A stretch of DNA of 18,300 nt, from positions 1-18,300 of the forward strand of contig DATEMD010000191.1 in assembly GCA_035275845.1 (NCBI GenBank), given 5' to 3'. The translations under genes and the position numbers were made by a program. Below the pieces are notes generated by a model, which ran no database searches, was not told the DNA's origin, and saw only the letters and a list, made by a program, of their open reading frames with translations. The stretch comes from REEB95 sp035275845 (GTDB taxonomy: Bacteria > Pseudomonadota > Alphaproteobacteria > ATCC43930 > CGMCC-115725). Of the stretch, positions 6,706 through 14,139 are shown piece by piece; within the stretch, counting starts at the first letter, position 1; the number at the start of each line of letters is the position of its first letter.

Positions 6706-7368
6706 ATGCCCGAATTGGTTCTAACCGGCCCGGCGGGCCGGCTTGAGGCGCGCTACCATCCTTCACGGATCGAGAATGCGCCGCTCGCGCTGATCCTCCA
6801 CCCGCATCCGCAGCATGGCGGCACCATGCACAACAAGGTGGTCTACACCCTGTTTCACGCCTTTGCGCGACAGGGCTTCGTGGCGCTGCGCTTCAACTTC
6901 CGCGGCGTCGGCAAGAGCCAGGGCAGCTATGGCAGCGGCGAAGGCGAATTGGCGGACGCCGCGGCGGCGCTGGATTGGCTGCAAAACAACAATCCCGATG
7001 CGGAGCAATGCTGGATCGCCGGCTTTTCGTTCGGCGCGTGGATCGCGTTGCAGCTGCTGGCGCGGCGACCGGAATCGGACGCGTTCGTCGCGGTCGCACC
7101 GCCGGTCAACCTGGTCGACTTCAACTTCCTGACGCGGCCGCCGTCCGCCGGACTCATCGTCCAAGGCGACAAGGATCAGATCGTGGCACCCGACAGCGTC
7201 AAGGATCTGGCGCAGCGGCTGCAAAAGCAGCGGTCACTCAAGGTCGAATATCGTCTTGTTGCCGGCGCCGATCATTTCTTCGCCGACCGCCTCGACGCGC
7301 TGTCGGAGACCGTCGAAGGCTACATTGCCGCACGGCTGCGCACGGCGCGAGCCACCGTCAAGGTTTGA
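6706..7368 (+). CDS. Alpha/beta hydrolase of unknown substrate
   Basis: A 220-residue cytoplasmic alpha/beta hydrolase of the short prolyl-oligopeptidase-like type. The oxyanion region is HPHPQHGGTMHNKVV (32-46). The nucleophile elbow is GFSFGA with S108. The probable acid is D155 (QGDKDQIV) and the catalytic histidine H190 (GADHFF). No signal peptide or extra domain is visible. It faces away from the cysE-iscR operon across about 200 bases. Hydrolases of this type recur near isc/suf genes in alphaproteobacteria as far as I recall, but no substrate is known to me. No good Shine-Dalgarno precedes the ATG, and the -10 region is not obvious. The convergent purA stop lies nine bases beyond its own. 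The fold is secure, the function unknown. Confidence 0.88.
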   Translation: MPELVLTGPAGRLEARYHPSRIENAPLALILHPHPQHGGTMHNKVVYTLFHAFARQGFVALRFNFRGVGKSQGSYGSGEGELADAAAALDWLQNNNPDAEQCWIAGFSFGAWIALQLLARRPESDAFVAVAPPVNLVDFNFLTRPPSAGLIVQGDKDQIVAPDSVKDLAQRLQKQRSLKVEYRLVAGADHFFADRLDALSETVEGYIAARLRTARATVKV

Positions 7369-7377
7369 GCCGCCGCG

Positions 7378-8670
7378 TCACCCCGTGAAGGGGTCGTGCA
7401 TCAAGATTGTGTCTTCGCGCTGCGGGCTGGTCGATAGCAACGCCACCGGCGCACCAACCAGTTCCTCGATACGCCGGACGTATTTGATCGCCAGCGCCGG
7501 CAGATCCGCCCACCGCCGCGCGCCGCGCGTACTTTCGCTCCAACCTGGGATCGTCTCGTAGACCGGCTCGACCGCCGCCTGCTCGCTGGTGCCTGCCGGA
7601 AAGTAATCGAGCGTTTCGCCGCGCAGCCGATAGGCGGTGCATACCTTGATTTCCTCGAACCCGTCGAGCACGTCGAGCTTGGTAAGCGCCATGCCGTCGA
7701 CGCCCGCAGTCTTGACGGCCTGCCGGACCATGACGGCGTCGAACCAGCCGCAGCGGCGTTTGCGCCCGGTTACGACGCCGAACTCGCGGCCGCGCTCGCC
7801 CAGCGTTTGGCCGATTTTGTCGGTGAGCTCGGTCGGGAACGGGCCGCTGCCGACGCGCGTCGTGTAGGCCTTGGTGATGCCGAGGACGTATCCGACCGTC
7901 GCGTGACCGGTGCCGGCGCCCGAGGCGGCCTCGCCCGGATGAGTGTGCGACGAGGTGACGTATGGATACGTGCCGTGATCGACGTCGAGCATGACGCCCT
8001 GCGCGCCTTCGAACAGGATGCGTTTGTTGGCGCGGCGCGCTTCGTCGAGCCGCTGCCAGACGCGATCGGCATAGGGCAGCACCTTCGGCGCGATTTCGAG
8101 CAGCGACTTGAGCAGCGGCTCGCGCTCGACCTCGGGCGCACCGAGACCGCGCAACAGCGCATTGTGGTGCAGCAGCAGGACGTCGAGCTTGGTCGGCAGG
8201 GTGGCCGGATCGGCCAGATCGCACAGCCGCAGCGCGCGCCGGCCGACCTTGTCCTCGTAGGCCGGGCCGATGCCGCGACCGGTGGTGCCGATTTTGTAGG
8301 TACCGCGCGCCTCTTCGCGCAACCGGTCGAGCTGTCCGTGCGACGGCAGGATCAGCGTCGCATTCTCGGCGACACGCAGACTATCGGGCGTGACCTTGAC
8401 GCCTTTGGTCGCGATATTTTCGATTTCCTTGACCAGCGCCCACGGATCGACGACCACGCCGCTGCCGACAATCGACAGCTTGCCCGGACGCGCGACACCC
8501 GACGGCAGCAGACTCAAGCGGTATTCGACATTGCCGATGACCAGCGTATGGCCGGCATTGTGTCCGCCTTGGAAGCGCACCACGACGTCGGCGCGCTCGC
8601 TCAGCCAGTCGACGATCTTTCCCTTACCCTCGTCGCCCCATTGGGCGCCGATCACTGCAACATTCGCCAT
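7378..8670 (-). CDS. purA: Adenylosuccinate synthetase
   Basis: PurA joins IMP and aspartate with GTP, the first step from IMP to AMP. The product has 430 residues, the normal length. The N-terminal GTP/catalytic segment GAQWGDEGKGK holds D13, and NAGHT holds H41. Other landmarks are GTTGRGIGP (128-136), FEGAQGVMLD (220-229), TRVGSGPFPTE and the base-binding STSPQREDTIL near the end. The ATG at 8670 has a GGAG eight bases upstream. One oddity is the loop after YPYVTSS: residues 242-247 read HTHPGE where the family normally has N-T-x-A-G-x, with the frame intact. It follows hisZ by 19 bases, an arrangement common in alphaproteobacteria. A five-base-pair hairpin (7380-7394) overlaps the stop, with no T-run. 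The call is secure. Confidence 0.97.
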   Translation of the reverse strand: MANVAVIGAQWGDEGKGKIVDWLSERADVVVRFQGGHNAGHTLVIGNVEYRLSLLPSGVARPGKLSIVGSGVVVDPWALVKEIENIATKGVKVTPDSLRVAENATLILPSHGQLDRLREEARGTYKIGTTGRGIGPAYEDKVGRRALRLCDLADPATLPTKLDVLLLHHNALLRGLGAPEVEREPLLKSLLEIAPKVLPYADRVWQRLDEARRANKRILFEGAQGVMLDVDHGTYPYVTSSHTHPGEAASGAGTGHATVGYVLGITKAYTTRVGSGPFPTELTDKIGQTLGERGREFGVVTGRKRRCGWFDAVMVRQAVKTAGVDGMALTKLDVLDGFEEIKVCTAYRLRGETLDYFPAGTSEQAAVEPVYETIPGWSESTRGARRWADLPALAIKYVRRIEELVGAPVALLSTSPQREDTILMHDPFTG

Positions 8671-8689
8671 GAAATGGTCTCCGGCGCCC

Positions 8690-9871
8690 TCAGGTCAGCG
8701 CGACGATCTTGCCGCCATCGAAGAGATGACCGCAATTCAATCGTTTGGCCTCGTCGCGCGGATTGCGCACGGCGGCGAGGCCCGCAACGGTAATCCAGCC
8801 GTCGGCACGCAGCCGCTTGGCGGCGGCGCCGTCGGCGTCGTACGGCACGTAGATTCGGCGCGGCGCCGGCGATTCGGGCAGCGCCTGTAGGATCGTATCG
8901 GCATAGAGCGTGAAGCCTGTGGCATCCTCGCCGGCGCCATTGCCGGTGCGATAACGGCCGCCGCGACCGAGCTCGCCGCGCACCGCTTTGGCGAAGACCG
9001 TAAAACTGACACCGGTATGGTATTCGAAGCCACGATTCTCGACCGGATCGACGGTGATGACCAGGCCAGGATCGGCGCGTTTCACCCGCGCGATTACGTC
9101 GGCGAGGCGCGTGCGCTCTGCCGCCGCCGCCTTCGGCAGATCGAGCGCCGACAGTTTCGCCAGTGATTTCTCCGCCGCCCCGCCGGCTTTGAGCAGTTCG
9201 CCGAGCGATGCGGCTGCCGCGCCGGCCGCCTTGCGCAAGGCGGCGGCATCCTTGTGATCGAGCGCGCGGCGCACGGCGTCGACTTGTTCGGGTCCGAGCT
9301 TGGCGGCCTGACAGATCGCCGGCACCAGCTTCGGCAGCGTCAGATCCACGGACAAGCCGCGCACGCCGAGACCACCCAGCGCCTCGGCTGCCAGTAAAAT
9401 CACTTCGGCATCGGCGGCGACCTCGGACGGACCGATGAGCTCGGCGCCGACCTGGCCGACTTGGCGCTCGGGCCGGAGCTGGCTGCCATTGACGCGCAGA
9501 ACCTGGCCGGCATAGCAGAGCCGTAGCGGCCGCGACGCGTTCTTAAGCCGGCTGGCGGCGATGCGCGCGACCTGCGGCGTCATGTCGGCCCGGAGACCGA
9601 TCATCCGCCGCGACATGGGATCCATCATGCGGAACGTGTCTTTCGCCATCGCGGCGCCCGCACCCGAAAGCAGATTGTCCTCGAACTCGGCGAGCGGCGG
9701 CTTGACCCGCTCGTAGCCATGGCTCGCCAGGACCGCCATCAGCCGCGATACGACCTCGGCCTCGATGCCGGCGTCGGGCGGAAGCAGATCGCGCAGGCCT
9801 TCGGGCAGCAGCGCCTTGTGCAGCGTCTCGTTCACGGAGGCCGGAATAGCGGTTTTGGCGCGCGGCGGCAA
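8690..9871 (-). CDS. hisZ: ATP phosphoribosyltransferase regulatory subunit HisZ
   Basis: HisZ is a histidyl-tRNA synthetase paralogue that does not charge tRNA but partners the short HisG to form an active, histidine-regulated enzyme for the first step of histidine synthesis. The product has about 393 residues. Class II motifs are seen as RADMTPQVARIAASR (motif 2 region) and GRGGRY (motif 3 side). An alanine-rich middle region occupies roughly 205-255. The C-terminal anticodon-binding domain of true HisRS is missing, as expected. The start is uncertain: TTG at 9871 has AGGA too close, and GTG at 9835 has no clear Shine-Dalgarno; an in-frame stop lies 30 bases above the TTG. It precedes purA by 19 bases. 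The presence of hisZ implies a short-form HisG elsewhere in the genome. Confidence 0.93.
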   Translation of the reverse strand: MPPRAKTAIPASVNETLHKALLPEGLRDLLPPDAGIEAEVVSRLMAVLASHGYERVKPPLAEFEDNLLSGAGAAMAKDTFRMMDPMSRRMIGLRADMTPQVARIAASRLKNASRPLRLCYAGQVLRVNGSQLRPERQVGQVGAELIGPSEVAADAEVILLAAEALGGLGVRGLSVDLTLPKLVPAICQAAKLGPEQVDAVRRALDHKDAAALRKAAGAAAASLGELLKAGGAAEKSLAKLSALDLPKAAAAERTRLADVIARVKRADPGLVITVDPVENRGFEYHTGVSFTVFAKAVRGELGRGGRYRTGNGAGEDATGFTLYADTILQALPESPAPRRIYVPYDADGAAAKRLRADGWITVAGLAAVRNPRDEAKRLNCGHLFDGGKIVALT

Positions 9872-9934
9872 CCGTCCTGCGGCGTCGCCGGCGCCTAATT
9901 AGCCGCGTACCGGGACCGGCGCGATCAGGCCGGC

Positions 9935-10051
9935 TCAGTAGTAATAAAAGACGTGTTCGGGATGCCGCGGCACGACCACGACGCAACCCGCCAGGGCGGC
10001 GACGAGCGCCAATGCCGCCACAAAACGGCCGTATCGGTAAAACCGAGTCAT
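9935..10051 (-). CDS. Tiny lipoprotein, 38 residues
   Basis: A short frame that is easy to overlook. It begins ATG after a perfect GAGGAG six bases upstream and encodes 38 residues. The N-terminus is basic (MTRFYRYGRF), followed by a hydrophobic alanine/leucine/valine stretch and the lipobox L-A-G-C with C23, so signal peptidase II should leave a mature lipopeptide of only 16 residues. That peptide is CVVVVPRHPEHVFYYY: four valines, a short polar middle and three tyrosines at the end. Valine at position +2 predicts sorting to the outer membrane. I recognise no family. It lies between serA and hisZ, 63 bases ahead of hisZ. A TATAGT box 36 bases above the ATG could drive it. The Shine-Dalgarno plus lipobox argue that it is real. 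Confidence 0.7.
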   Translation of the reverse strand: MTRFYRYGRFVAALALVAALAGCVVVVPRHPEHVFYYY

Positions 10052-10087
10052 CGGCTTCTCCTCAATCGCCACCAGGGTCTTCATGTC

Positions 10088-10093
10088 ACTATA
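10088..10093 (-). promoter_or_regulatory. Possible -10 box for the lipoprotein-hisZ-purA run
   Basis: TATAGT on the minus strand matches five of six -10 positions and lies 36 bases above the lipoprotein ATG. No convincing -35 box sits 16-18 bases further up, so this is only a candidate. The rest of the spacer 10052-10189 shows nothing else I can name. Confidence 0.3.
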
Positions 10094-10189
10094 GGGAGGT
10101 GACGGGCGATCCGTTCCCGCCTGACGACATGCTTTTGCCCTGGCCGACCGTCGGACAGTCAGACGGCTATGGGCCGCGGATCGATGACG

Positions 10190-11767
10190 CTAGAAGTGAA
10201 GCTGTTTCGCCTGCACGACGTTGGCGATGGCACGGACCTTGCCGAGCAGGACGTCGTCGAGCGGTTGGTCGACCTGGATCAGACAGATCGCATCCTCGCC
10301 CGGTGCCGACCGGCCGAGATGCAGGGTCGCGATGTTGATCGCCGCCTCGCCCAGTGTCCGGCCGAGATTACCGATGAAGCCCGGCCTATCGTGGTTGCGC
10401 ACAAAAAGCATGTGCGCGCCGAGCTCGGCTTCGAGCGCAATGCCTTCGATGTCGACGATGCGCGGCCGGCTGCCGCCGAACAGCGTTCCCACAACGCTGC
10501 GGGTGCCGCTCGCATCCTGGACCGTGACGCGGACCAGAGTCTGGAAATCGCTCGGCTCGGAACGACGCGTCTCGGCGATGGCAATGCCGCGCTCTTTGCA
10601 AACCAGCGGCACGTTGACCATGTTGACCGAATCGAGCTGCGGCGCCAGCAGCGCGGCCAGCGCGATGGCCGTCAGCGGCTTGATGTTGAGCTCGGCCGCA
10701 TGACCCTCGTATTCAATGGCAACGCCCGTGAGCCCGGCATCGGTCATTTGGCCGGCGAACGAACCGAGTTGCTCGACGAGCTTGATGTACGGCTTAAGCC
10801 GTGCCGCCTCCTCGGCGGACAGCGACGGCATGTTGAGCGCATTGGTCACCGCGCCGGAAACGAGATAATCCGCCATCTGCTCGGCGATCTGGAGCGCCAC
10901 GTTCTCTTGCGCCTCGGTCGTTGCGGCGCCGAGATGCGGCGTCGCGATGACGTTGGGATGGCCGAACAGCAAATTCTGCTTTGCTGGCTCGACCGGAAAG
11001 ACGTCGATCGCGGCGCCGGCGACTTGGCCGGAATCCAGCGCCGCCTTGAGGTCGGCTTCGACGACCAAGCCACCGCGAGCGCAATTGACCAGGCGCACAC
11101 CCTTCTTCGCTTTGGCCAGCGCCTTGGCGTCAATGAGGTTGCGGGTCGCGTCGGTCAGCGGCGTATGCAGCGTAACGAAATCCGCCCGTGCCAGCAGCTC
11201 GTCGAGCTCGACCTTCTCGACACCGAGCGCGAGCGCGCGTTCCGGCGACAGAAACGGATCGTAGGCGACAACCTTCATCTTGAGGCCGATGGCGCGGTCG
11301 GCGACCACCGAGCCGACATTGCCGCAACCGACCACGCCGAGCGTCTTGCCGGTCAGCTCGACGCCCATGAATTTGGCTTTTTCCCATTTGCCGGCCTGTG
11401 TCGAGCGATCGGCGGCCGGCAGCTGCCGTGCCAACGCCAGCATCAACGCGATGGCGTGCTCGGCGGTGGTGATCGAATTGCCGTAAGGCGTATTCATCAC
11501 GACGATGCCGCGTTGGGTCGCGGATTGCACGTCGATGTTGTCGACGCCGATACCAGCGCGGCCGATCACCTTGAGCTTCTTGGCGGCGTCGATGATCGGC
11601 TCAGTGACCTTGGTCGCCGAGCGCACGGCCAAGCCATCGAATTCGCCGATGATTTTCTTGAGCTCACCCGGCGTCAACTTGGTGTCGACGACGGTTTCGA
11701 CGCCGCGCTCCTCGAAAACGGCAACTGCACGCGGGCTCAATTCATCCGAAATCAAGACCTTGGGCAT
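10190..11767 (-). CDS. serA: D-3-phosphoglycerate dehydrogenase
   Basis: SerA oxidises 3-phosphoglycerate to 3-phosphohydroxypyruvate with NAD, the first step of serine synthesis. The product has 525 residues, the long form. The nucleotide-binding motif GCGNVG is at 147-152. The catalytic residues are R231 (NCARGG), E260 (FPVEP) and H278 (TPHLG). After the catalytic part comes the intervening domain (about 315-445), then a C-terminal ACT domain (about 450-525, FVRNHDRPGFIGNLG), usually the site of serine feedback control. The ATG at 11767 has GGAGGG five bases upstream. It follows serC by 15 bases, so the two are one transcript and share the leader RNA above serC. No T-run terminator is visible after the stop. 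The call is secure. Confidence 0.97.
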   Translation of the reverse strand: MPKVLISDELSPRAVAVFEERGVETVVDTKLTPGELKKIIGEFDGLAVRSATKVTEPIIDAAKKLKVIGRAGIGVDNIDVQSATQRGIVVMNTPYGNSITTAEHAIALMLALARQLPAADRSTQAGKWEKAKFMGVELTGKTLGVVGCGNVGSVVADRAIGLKMKVVAYDPFLSPERALALGVEKVELDELLARADFVTLHTPLTDATRNLIDAKALAKAKKGVRLVNCARGGLVVEADLKAALDSGQVAGAAIDVFPVEPAKQNLLFGHPNVIATPHLGAATTEAQENVALQIAEQMADYLVSGAVTNALNMPSLSAEEAARLKPYIKLVEQLGSFAGQMTDAGLTGVAIEYEGHAAELNIKPLTAIALAALLAPQLDSVNMVNVPLVCKERGIAIAETRRSEPSDFQTLVRVTVQDASGTRSVVGTLFGGSRPRIVDIEGIALEAELGAHMLFVRNHDRPGFIGNLGRTLGEAAINIATLHLGRSAPGEDAICLIQVDQPLDDVLLGKVRAIANVVQAKQLHF

Positions 11768-11782
11768 GGCGGCCCTCCGTCT

Positions 11783-12940
11783 TCAGGCTGCGGCGGCTTG
11801 CCGGACTTCCGCGAAGGCCCAGTCGAGCCACGGCAAGAGCGCTTCGACGTCGCGCGTCTCGATGGTCGCGCCGCACCAGATACGCAAGCCGGGCGGCGCA
11901 TCGCGATGGCCGGCAAAATCGTACGCGACATCCTCGGCGTCGAGTAGCGCCTCGATCCGCTTCACCTGGGCGCGCTGGGCTTCGGGTGGCAGGCGCAGGA
12001 ACCATTCGTCCACGACCTTGAGGCACACCGAGGTGCAGGAGCGGACCTTGGGATCTTCGACCAGGAAGGCGATCCACTTAGACTTCGCCACCCAGCGGCC
12101 GATGGCGGCGAGATTGGCTTCGCTGCGGGCTTTGAGCGCCGCCAAGCCGCCGACGGATTCGGCCCATTTGAGGCCGTCGATCGCGTCCTCGACCGCCAGC
12201 ATCGACGGCGTGTTGATGGTCTCTTCCTGGAAGATGGTCTCGGCGAATTTACCTTTGGTGGTGAGCCGGAAAATCTTCGGCAACGGCCAGGCCGGCTTAT
12301 AGGTTTCGAGCCGCTCGACCGCGCGCGGCGACAGCGCGAGCATGCCGTGCGCCGCCTCGCCGCCCAAGACCTTCTGCCACGACCAGGTGACGACATCGAG
12401 CTTGGGCCAAGGCAAATCCATCGCGAAGACCGCGGACGTCGCATCGCAGATCGTCAATCCCTTGCGGTCAGCCTTGATCCAGTCGCCGTTCGGAATCCGC
12501 GCGCCCGACGTGGTGCCGTTCCAGGGAAAGACCACGTCGCGATCGGTATCGACTTTGGCGAGGTCGGGAATCGTACCGTAGGGCGCGCGCATGACGCGCA
12601 GATCGGCAAGCTTCAGCTGTTTCTCGACATCGGTCGCCCAACCTTCGCCGAACACTTCCCATGCCAGCAGATCGACGCCGCGCGCACCCAACAGCGACCA
12701 CATCGCCATTTCGGCCGCGCCGGTATCCGACGCCGGTACGATGCCGAGGCGATAGTCTTGGGGAATGCCGAGGAGGCGCCGCGAACGATCGACCACCTCT
12801 TTCAGCTTGGCCTTGCCCGGCTTCGAGCGATGCGAGCGGCCGAACAGGCCGGCCGACAATGCAGACAGGCTCCAGCCCGGGCGCTTGGCGCAAGGACCCG
12901 ATGAAAATGATGGATTAGCGGGCCGAGAATTCGGCTTCAT
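11783..12940 (-). CDS. serC: Phosphoserine aminotransferase
   Basis: SerC transfers an amino group from glutamate to 3-phosphohydroxypyruvate to give phosphoserine, the second step of serine synthesis; it may also serve pyridoxal phosphate synthesis. The product has 385 residues and starts MKPNSRPANPSFSSGPCAKRPGW, the alphaproteobacterial type. The PLP lysine is K190 in SWQKVLGGEAAHGM. Other landmarks are WNGTTSGARIPNGDW and CDATSAVFAMD. Length and start fit the family. The ATG at 12940 has AGGA eight bases above it, and that Shine-Dalgarno lies inside a hairpin of the leader RNA, so initiation may be controlled. The gene is followed directly by serA. The PLP enzyme family and the assignment are secure. 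Confidence 0.96.
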   Translation of the reverse strand: MKPNSRPANPSFSSGPCAKRPGWSLSALSAGLFGRSHRSKPGKAKLKEVVDRSRRLLGIPQDYRLGIVPASDTGAAEMAMWSLLGARGVDLLAWEVFGEGWATDVEKQLKLADLRVMRAPYGTIPDLAKVDTDRDVVFPWNGTTSGARIPNGDWIKADRKGLTICDATSAVFAMDLPWPKLDVVTWSWQKVLGGEAAHGMLALSPRAVERLETYKPAWPLPKIFRLTTKGKFAETIFQEETINTPSMLAVEDAIDGLKWAESVGGLAALKARSEANLAAIGRWVAKSKWIAFLVEDPKVRSCTSVCLKVVDEWFLRLPPEAQRAQVKRIEALLDAEDVAYDFAGHRDAPPGLRIWCGATIETRDVEALLPWLDWAFAEVRQAAAA

Positions 12941-12993
12941 CGATCTATTCCTTCCAGAATAGCCGCGCCCCGTTGGGGAGGCGTGTCCCGCCG
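12941..12993 (-). ncRNA. Candidate serC leader RNA
   Basis: The bases just above serC fold into consecutive hairpins: GGCG/CGCC (12980-12992), CCCC-AAC-GGGG (12968-12978) and CTATTC-TGGAAG-GAATAG (12945-12962, six pairs). The last one holds the serC Shine-Dalgarno in its loop and 3' arm. A serC leader with its final stem over the ribosome binding site is a described alphaproteobacterial RNA family upstream of serC-serA. Position, operon and architecture agree; I did not run a covariance model. The ligand or trigger is unknown to me. Confidence 0.68.
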
Positions 12994-12996
12994 ACG

Positions 12997-13025
12997 AAAC
13001 TAGGGGAGCGACCGTCGCGCGTCAA
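12997..13025 (-). promoter_or_regulatory. Candidate promoter of serC-serA
   Basis: On the minus strand TTGACG (13020-13025, five of six) lies 17 bases before TAGTTT (12997-13002, only three of six). Transcription from it would begin near 12990, right at the first leader hairpin, which supports the placement despite the weak -10 box. Confidence 0.4.
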
Positions 13026-13066
13026 TCGAGCTCGGCAAATCCGCTGGGTGCGCCGATGCGCCCCGG

Positions 13067-13075
13067 TGCTACCAT
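13067..13075 (+). promoter_or_regulatory. Possible extended -10 promoter of the dioxygenase-rhodanese gene
   Basis: TG-C-TACCAT on the plus strand is an extended -10 element (TACCAT matches four of six) ending 20 bases before the ATG at 13096. No -35 box is clear. This is a weak candidate. Confidence 0.28.
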
Positions 13076-13095
13076 CGCCGTGCAGGGGTCAGACA

Positions 13096-14139
13096 ATGAT
13101 CTTTCGGCAACTGTTTGACAGCGAATCAAGCACCTATACCTACGTGCTCGCGGCAGGGCACGGCGGCGAGGCGTTGATCATTGACCCGGTGCTCGATCGC
13201 GTCGAGCGCTACCTGCAGCTGTTTAACGAACTCGACGTCAACCTCGTCAAGGCAATCGACACTCATCTCCATGCCGATCACATCACCGGGATGGGTGCAC
13301 TGCGCGACCGCACGCACTGTGTCACGGTCATGGGCCAAGAGACACAGGCCGACGTGGTCTCGATCCGAGTTGCCGACGGCGACAGAGTCGATATCGAGGG
13401 GTTGAGCCTGACCGCAATCCATACACCCGGCCACACGCCGGATTCCTACTGTTTCATCGCCGGCGATCGCGTCTTCACCGGCGACACGCTGCTCATCCGC
13501 GGCACCGGCCGCACTGATTTCCAGGGCGGCGATGCCCGCGCTCAATACGATTCGATCTTCAACAAGCTGCTCAAGTTACCGGACGAGACGCTGGTCTACC
13601 CCGCACATGACTACAAGGGCGAGACGGTTTCGACCATCGGCGAGGAACGCGCCTTCAATCCCCGCCTCAAGGTCCGTTCCGCCGAGGAATATGCCGCGAT
13701 CATGGCCGGGTTGAAGCTCGCGAATCCCAAGATGATGGACGTGGCGGTTCCCAGGAACGTGCATGTCGGCCTGGCGCAAGAGAAGCTTCTCGCCGACGGC
13801 TTCGGTATCTTGGCGACGGACGCTTTGGCGCTGCCCACACAGTCCGGAATCGTGCTGGTCGATCTGCGCGAAACACGCGAACGCCAACAGCATCGTGCGA
13901 TCCCGGGTGCGTTGCACGCGCCCTATCACGATCTCGCGGCCAACATCAATCCGGGCGGCATGCTGTTCGAATTGTCACGGGCGACCGGGCGCAAGCTGGT
14001 GTTCTACTGCGCCTTCGGCGAGCGCTCGGCGATGGCGGTACAGGCCGCACATTCGGCCGGGCTAATGCAAGCGAGCCACATTCACGGTGGTATCGATGCC
14101 TGGAAGAAAGCCGGCGGACCGACAGTTGAATGCGGCTAG
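13096..14139 (+). CDS. Persulfide dioxygenase-rhodanese fusion (ETHE1-like)
   Basis: The N-terminal metallo-beta-lactamase domain resembles ETHE1-type persulfide dioxygenases, mononuclear iron enzymes that oxidise glutathione persulfide to sulfite. The C-terminal rhodanese domain moves sulfane sulfur. The product has 347 residues. Metal-site residues are H57, H59, D61 and H62 (THLHADHITG), H113 (HTPGHTPDS), D130 (FTGDTL) and H171 (YPAHDY). The rhodanese part starts near residue 240 (LVDLRE) and has active-site C305 in YCAFGERSA. The ATG at 13096 follows an AGGGG; the frame is open upstream only by chance. Natural fusions of this order are known. It would detoxify excess persulfide made by the desulfurases here. 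Its stop shares a CTAG with the convergent MaoC-like gene. A related hydrolase such as glyoxalase II is less likely. Confidence 0.87.
   Translation: MIFRQLFDSESSTYTYVLAAGHGGEALIIDPVLDRVERYLQLFNELDVNLVKAIDTHLHADHITGMGALRDRTHCVTVMGQETQADVVSIRVADGDRVDIEGLSLTAIHTPGHTPDSYCFIAGDRVFTGDTLLIRGTGRTDFQGGDARAQYDSIFNKLLKLPDETLVYPAHDYKGETVSTIGEERAFNPRLKVRSAEEYAAIMAGLKLANPKMMDVAVPRNVHVGLAQEKLLADGFGILATDALALPTQSGIVLVDLRETRERQQHRAIPGALHAPYHDLAANINPGGMLFELSRATGRKLVFYCAFGERSAMAVQAAHSAGLMQASHIHGGIDAWKKAGGPTVECG

Noticed and set aside
7380..7394. Hairpin ACCCC-N5-GGGGT at the purA stop as a terminator
   Set aside because: Only five base pairs and no T-run on either strand; noted but not called a terminator.
7913..7954. 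A frameshift in purA
   Set aside because: The odd loop stays in frame with intact motifs on both sides; kept as a substitution block instead.
9543..9986. A 147-codon minus-strand frame over the hisZ start
   Set aside because: Reads the start of hisZ and the lipoprotein 3' end in another frame; very arginine-rich with no motif.
10150..10175. Possible terminator after serA (CCGTC/GACGG arms)
   Set aside because: Weak stem with a large loop and no following T-run.
10169..11947. A 592-codon open frame on the plus strand opposite serA
   Set aside because: It lies opposite an unmistakable serA, has no family motif and is rich in Arg/Asp/His as expected from antisense reading of GC-rich coding DNA.
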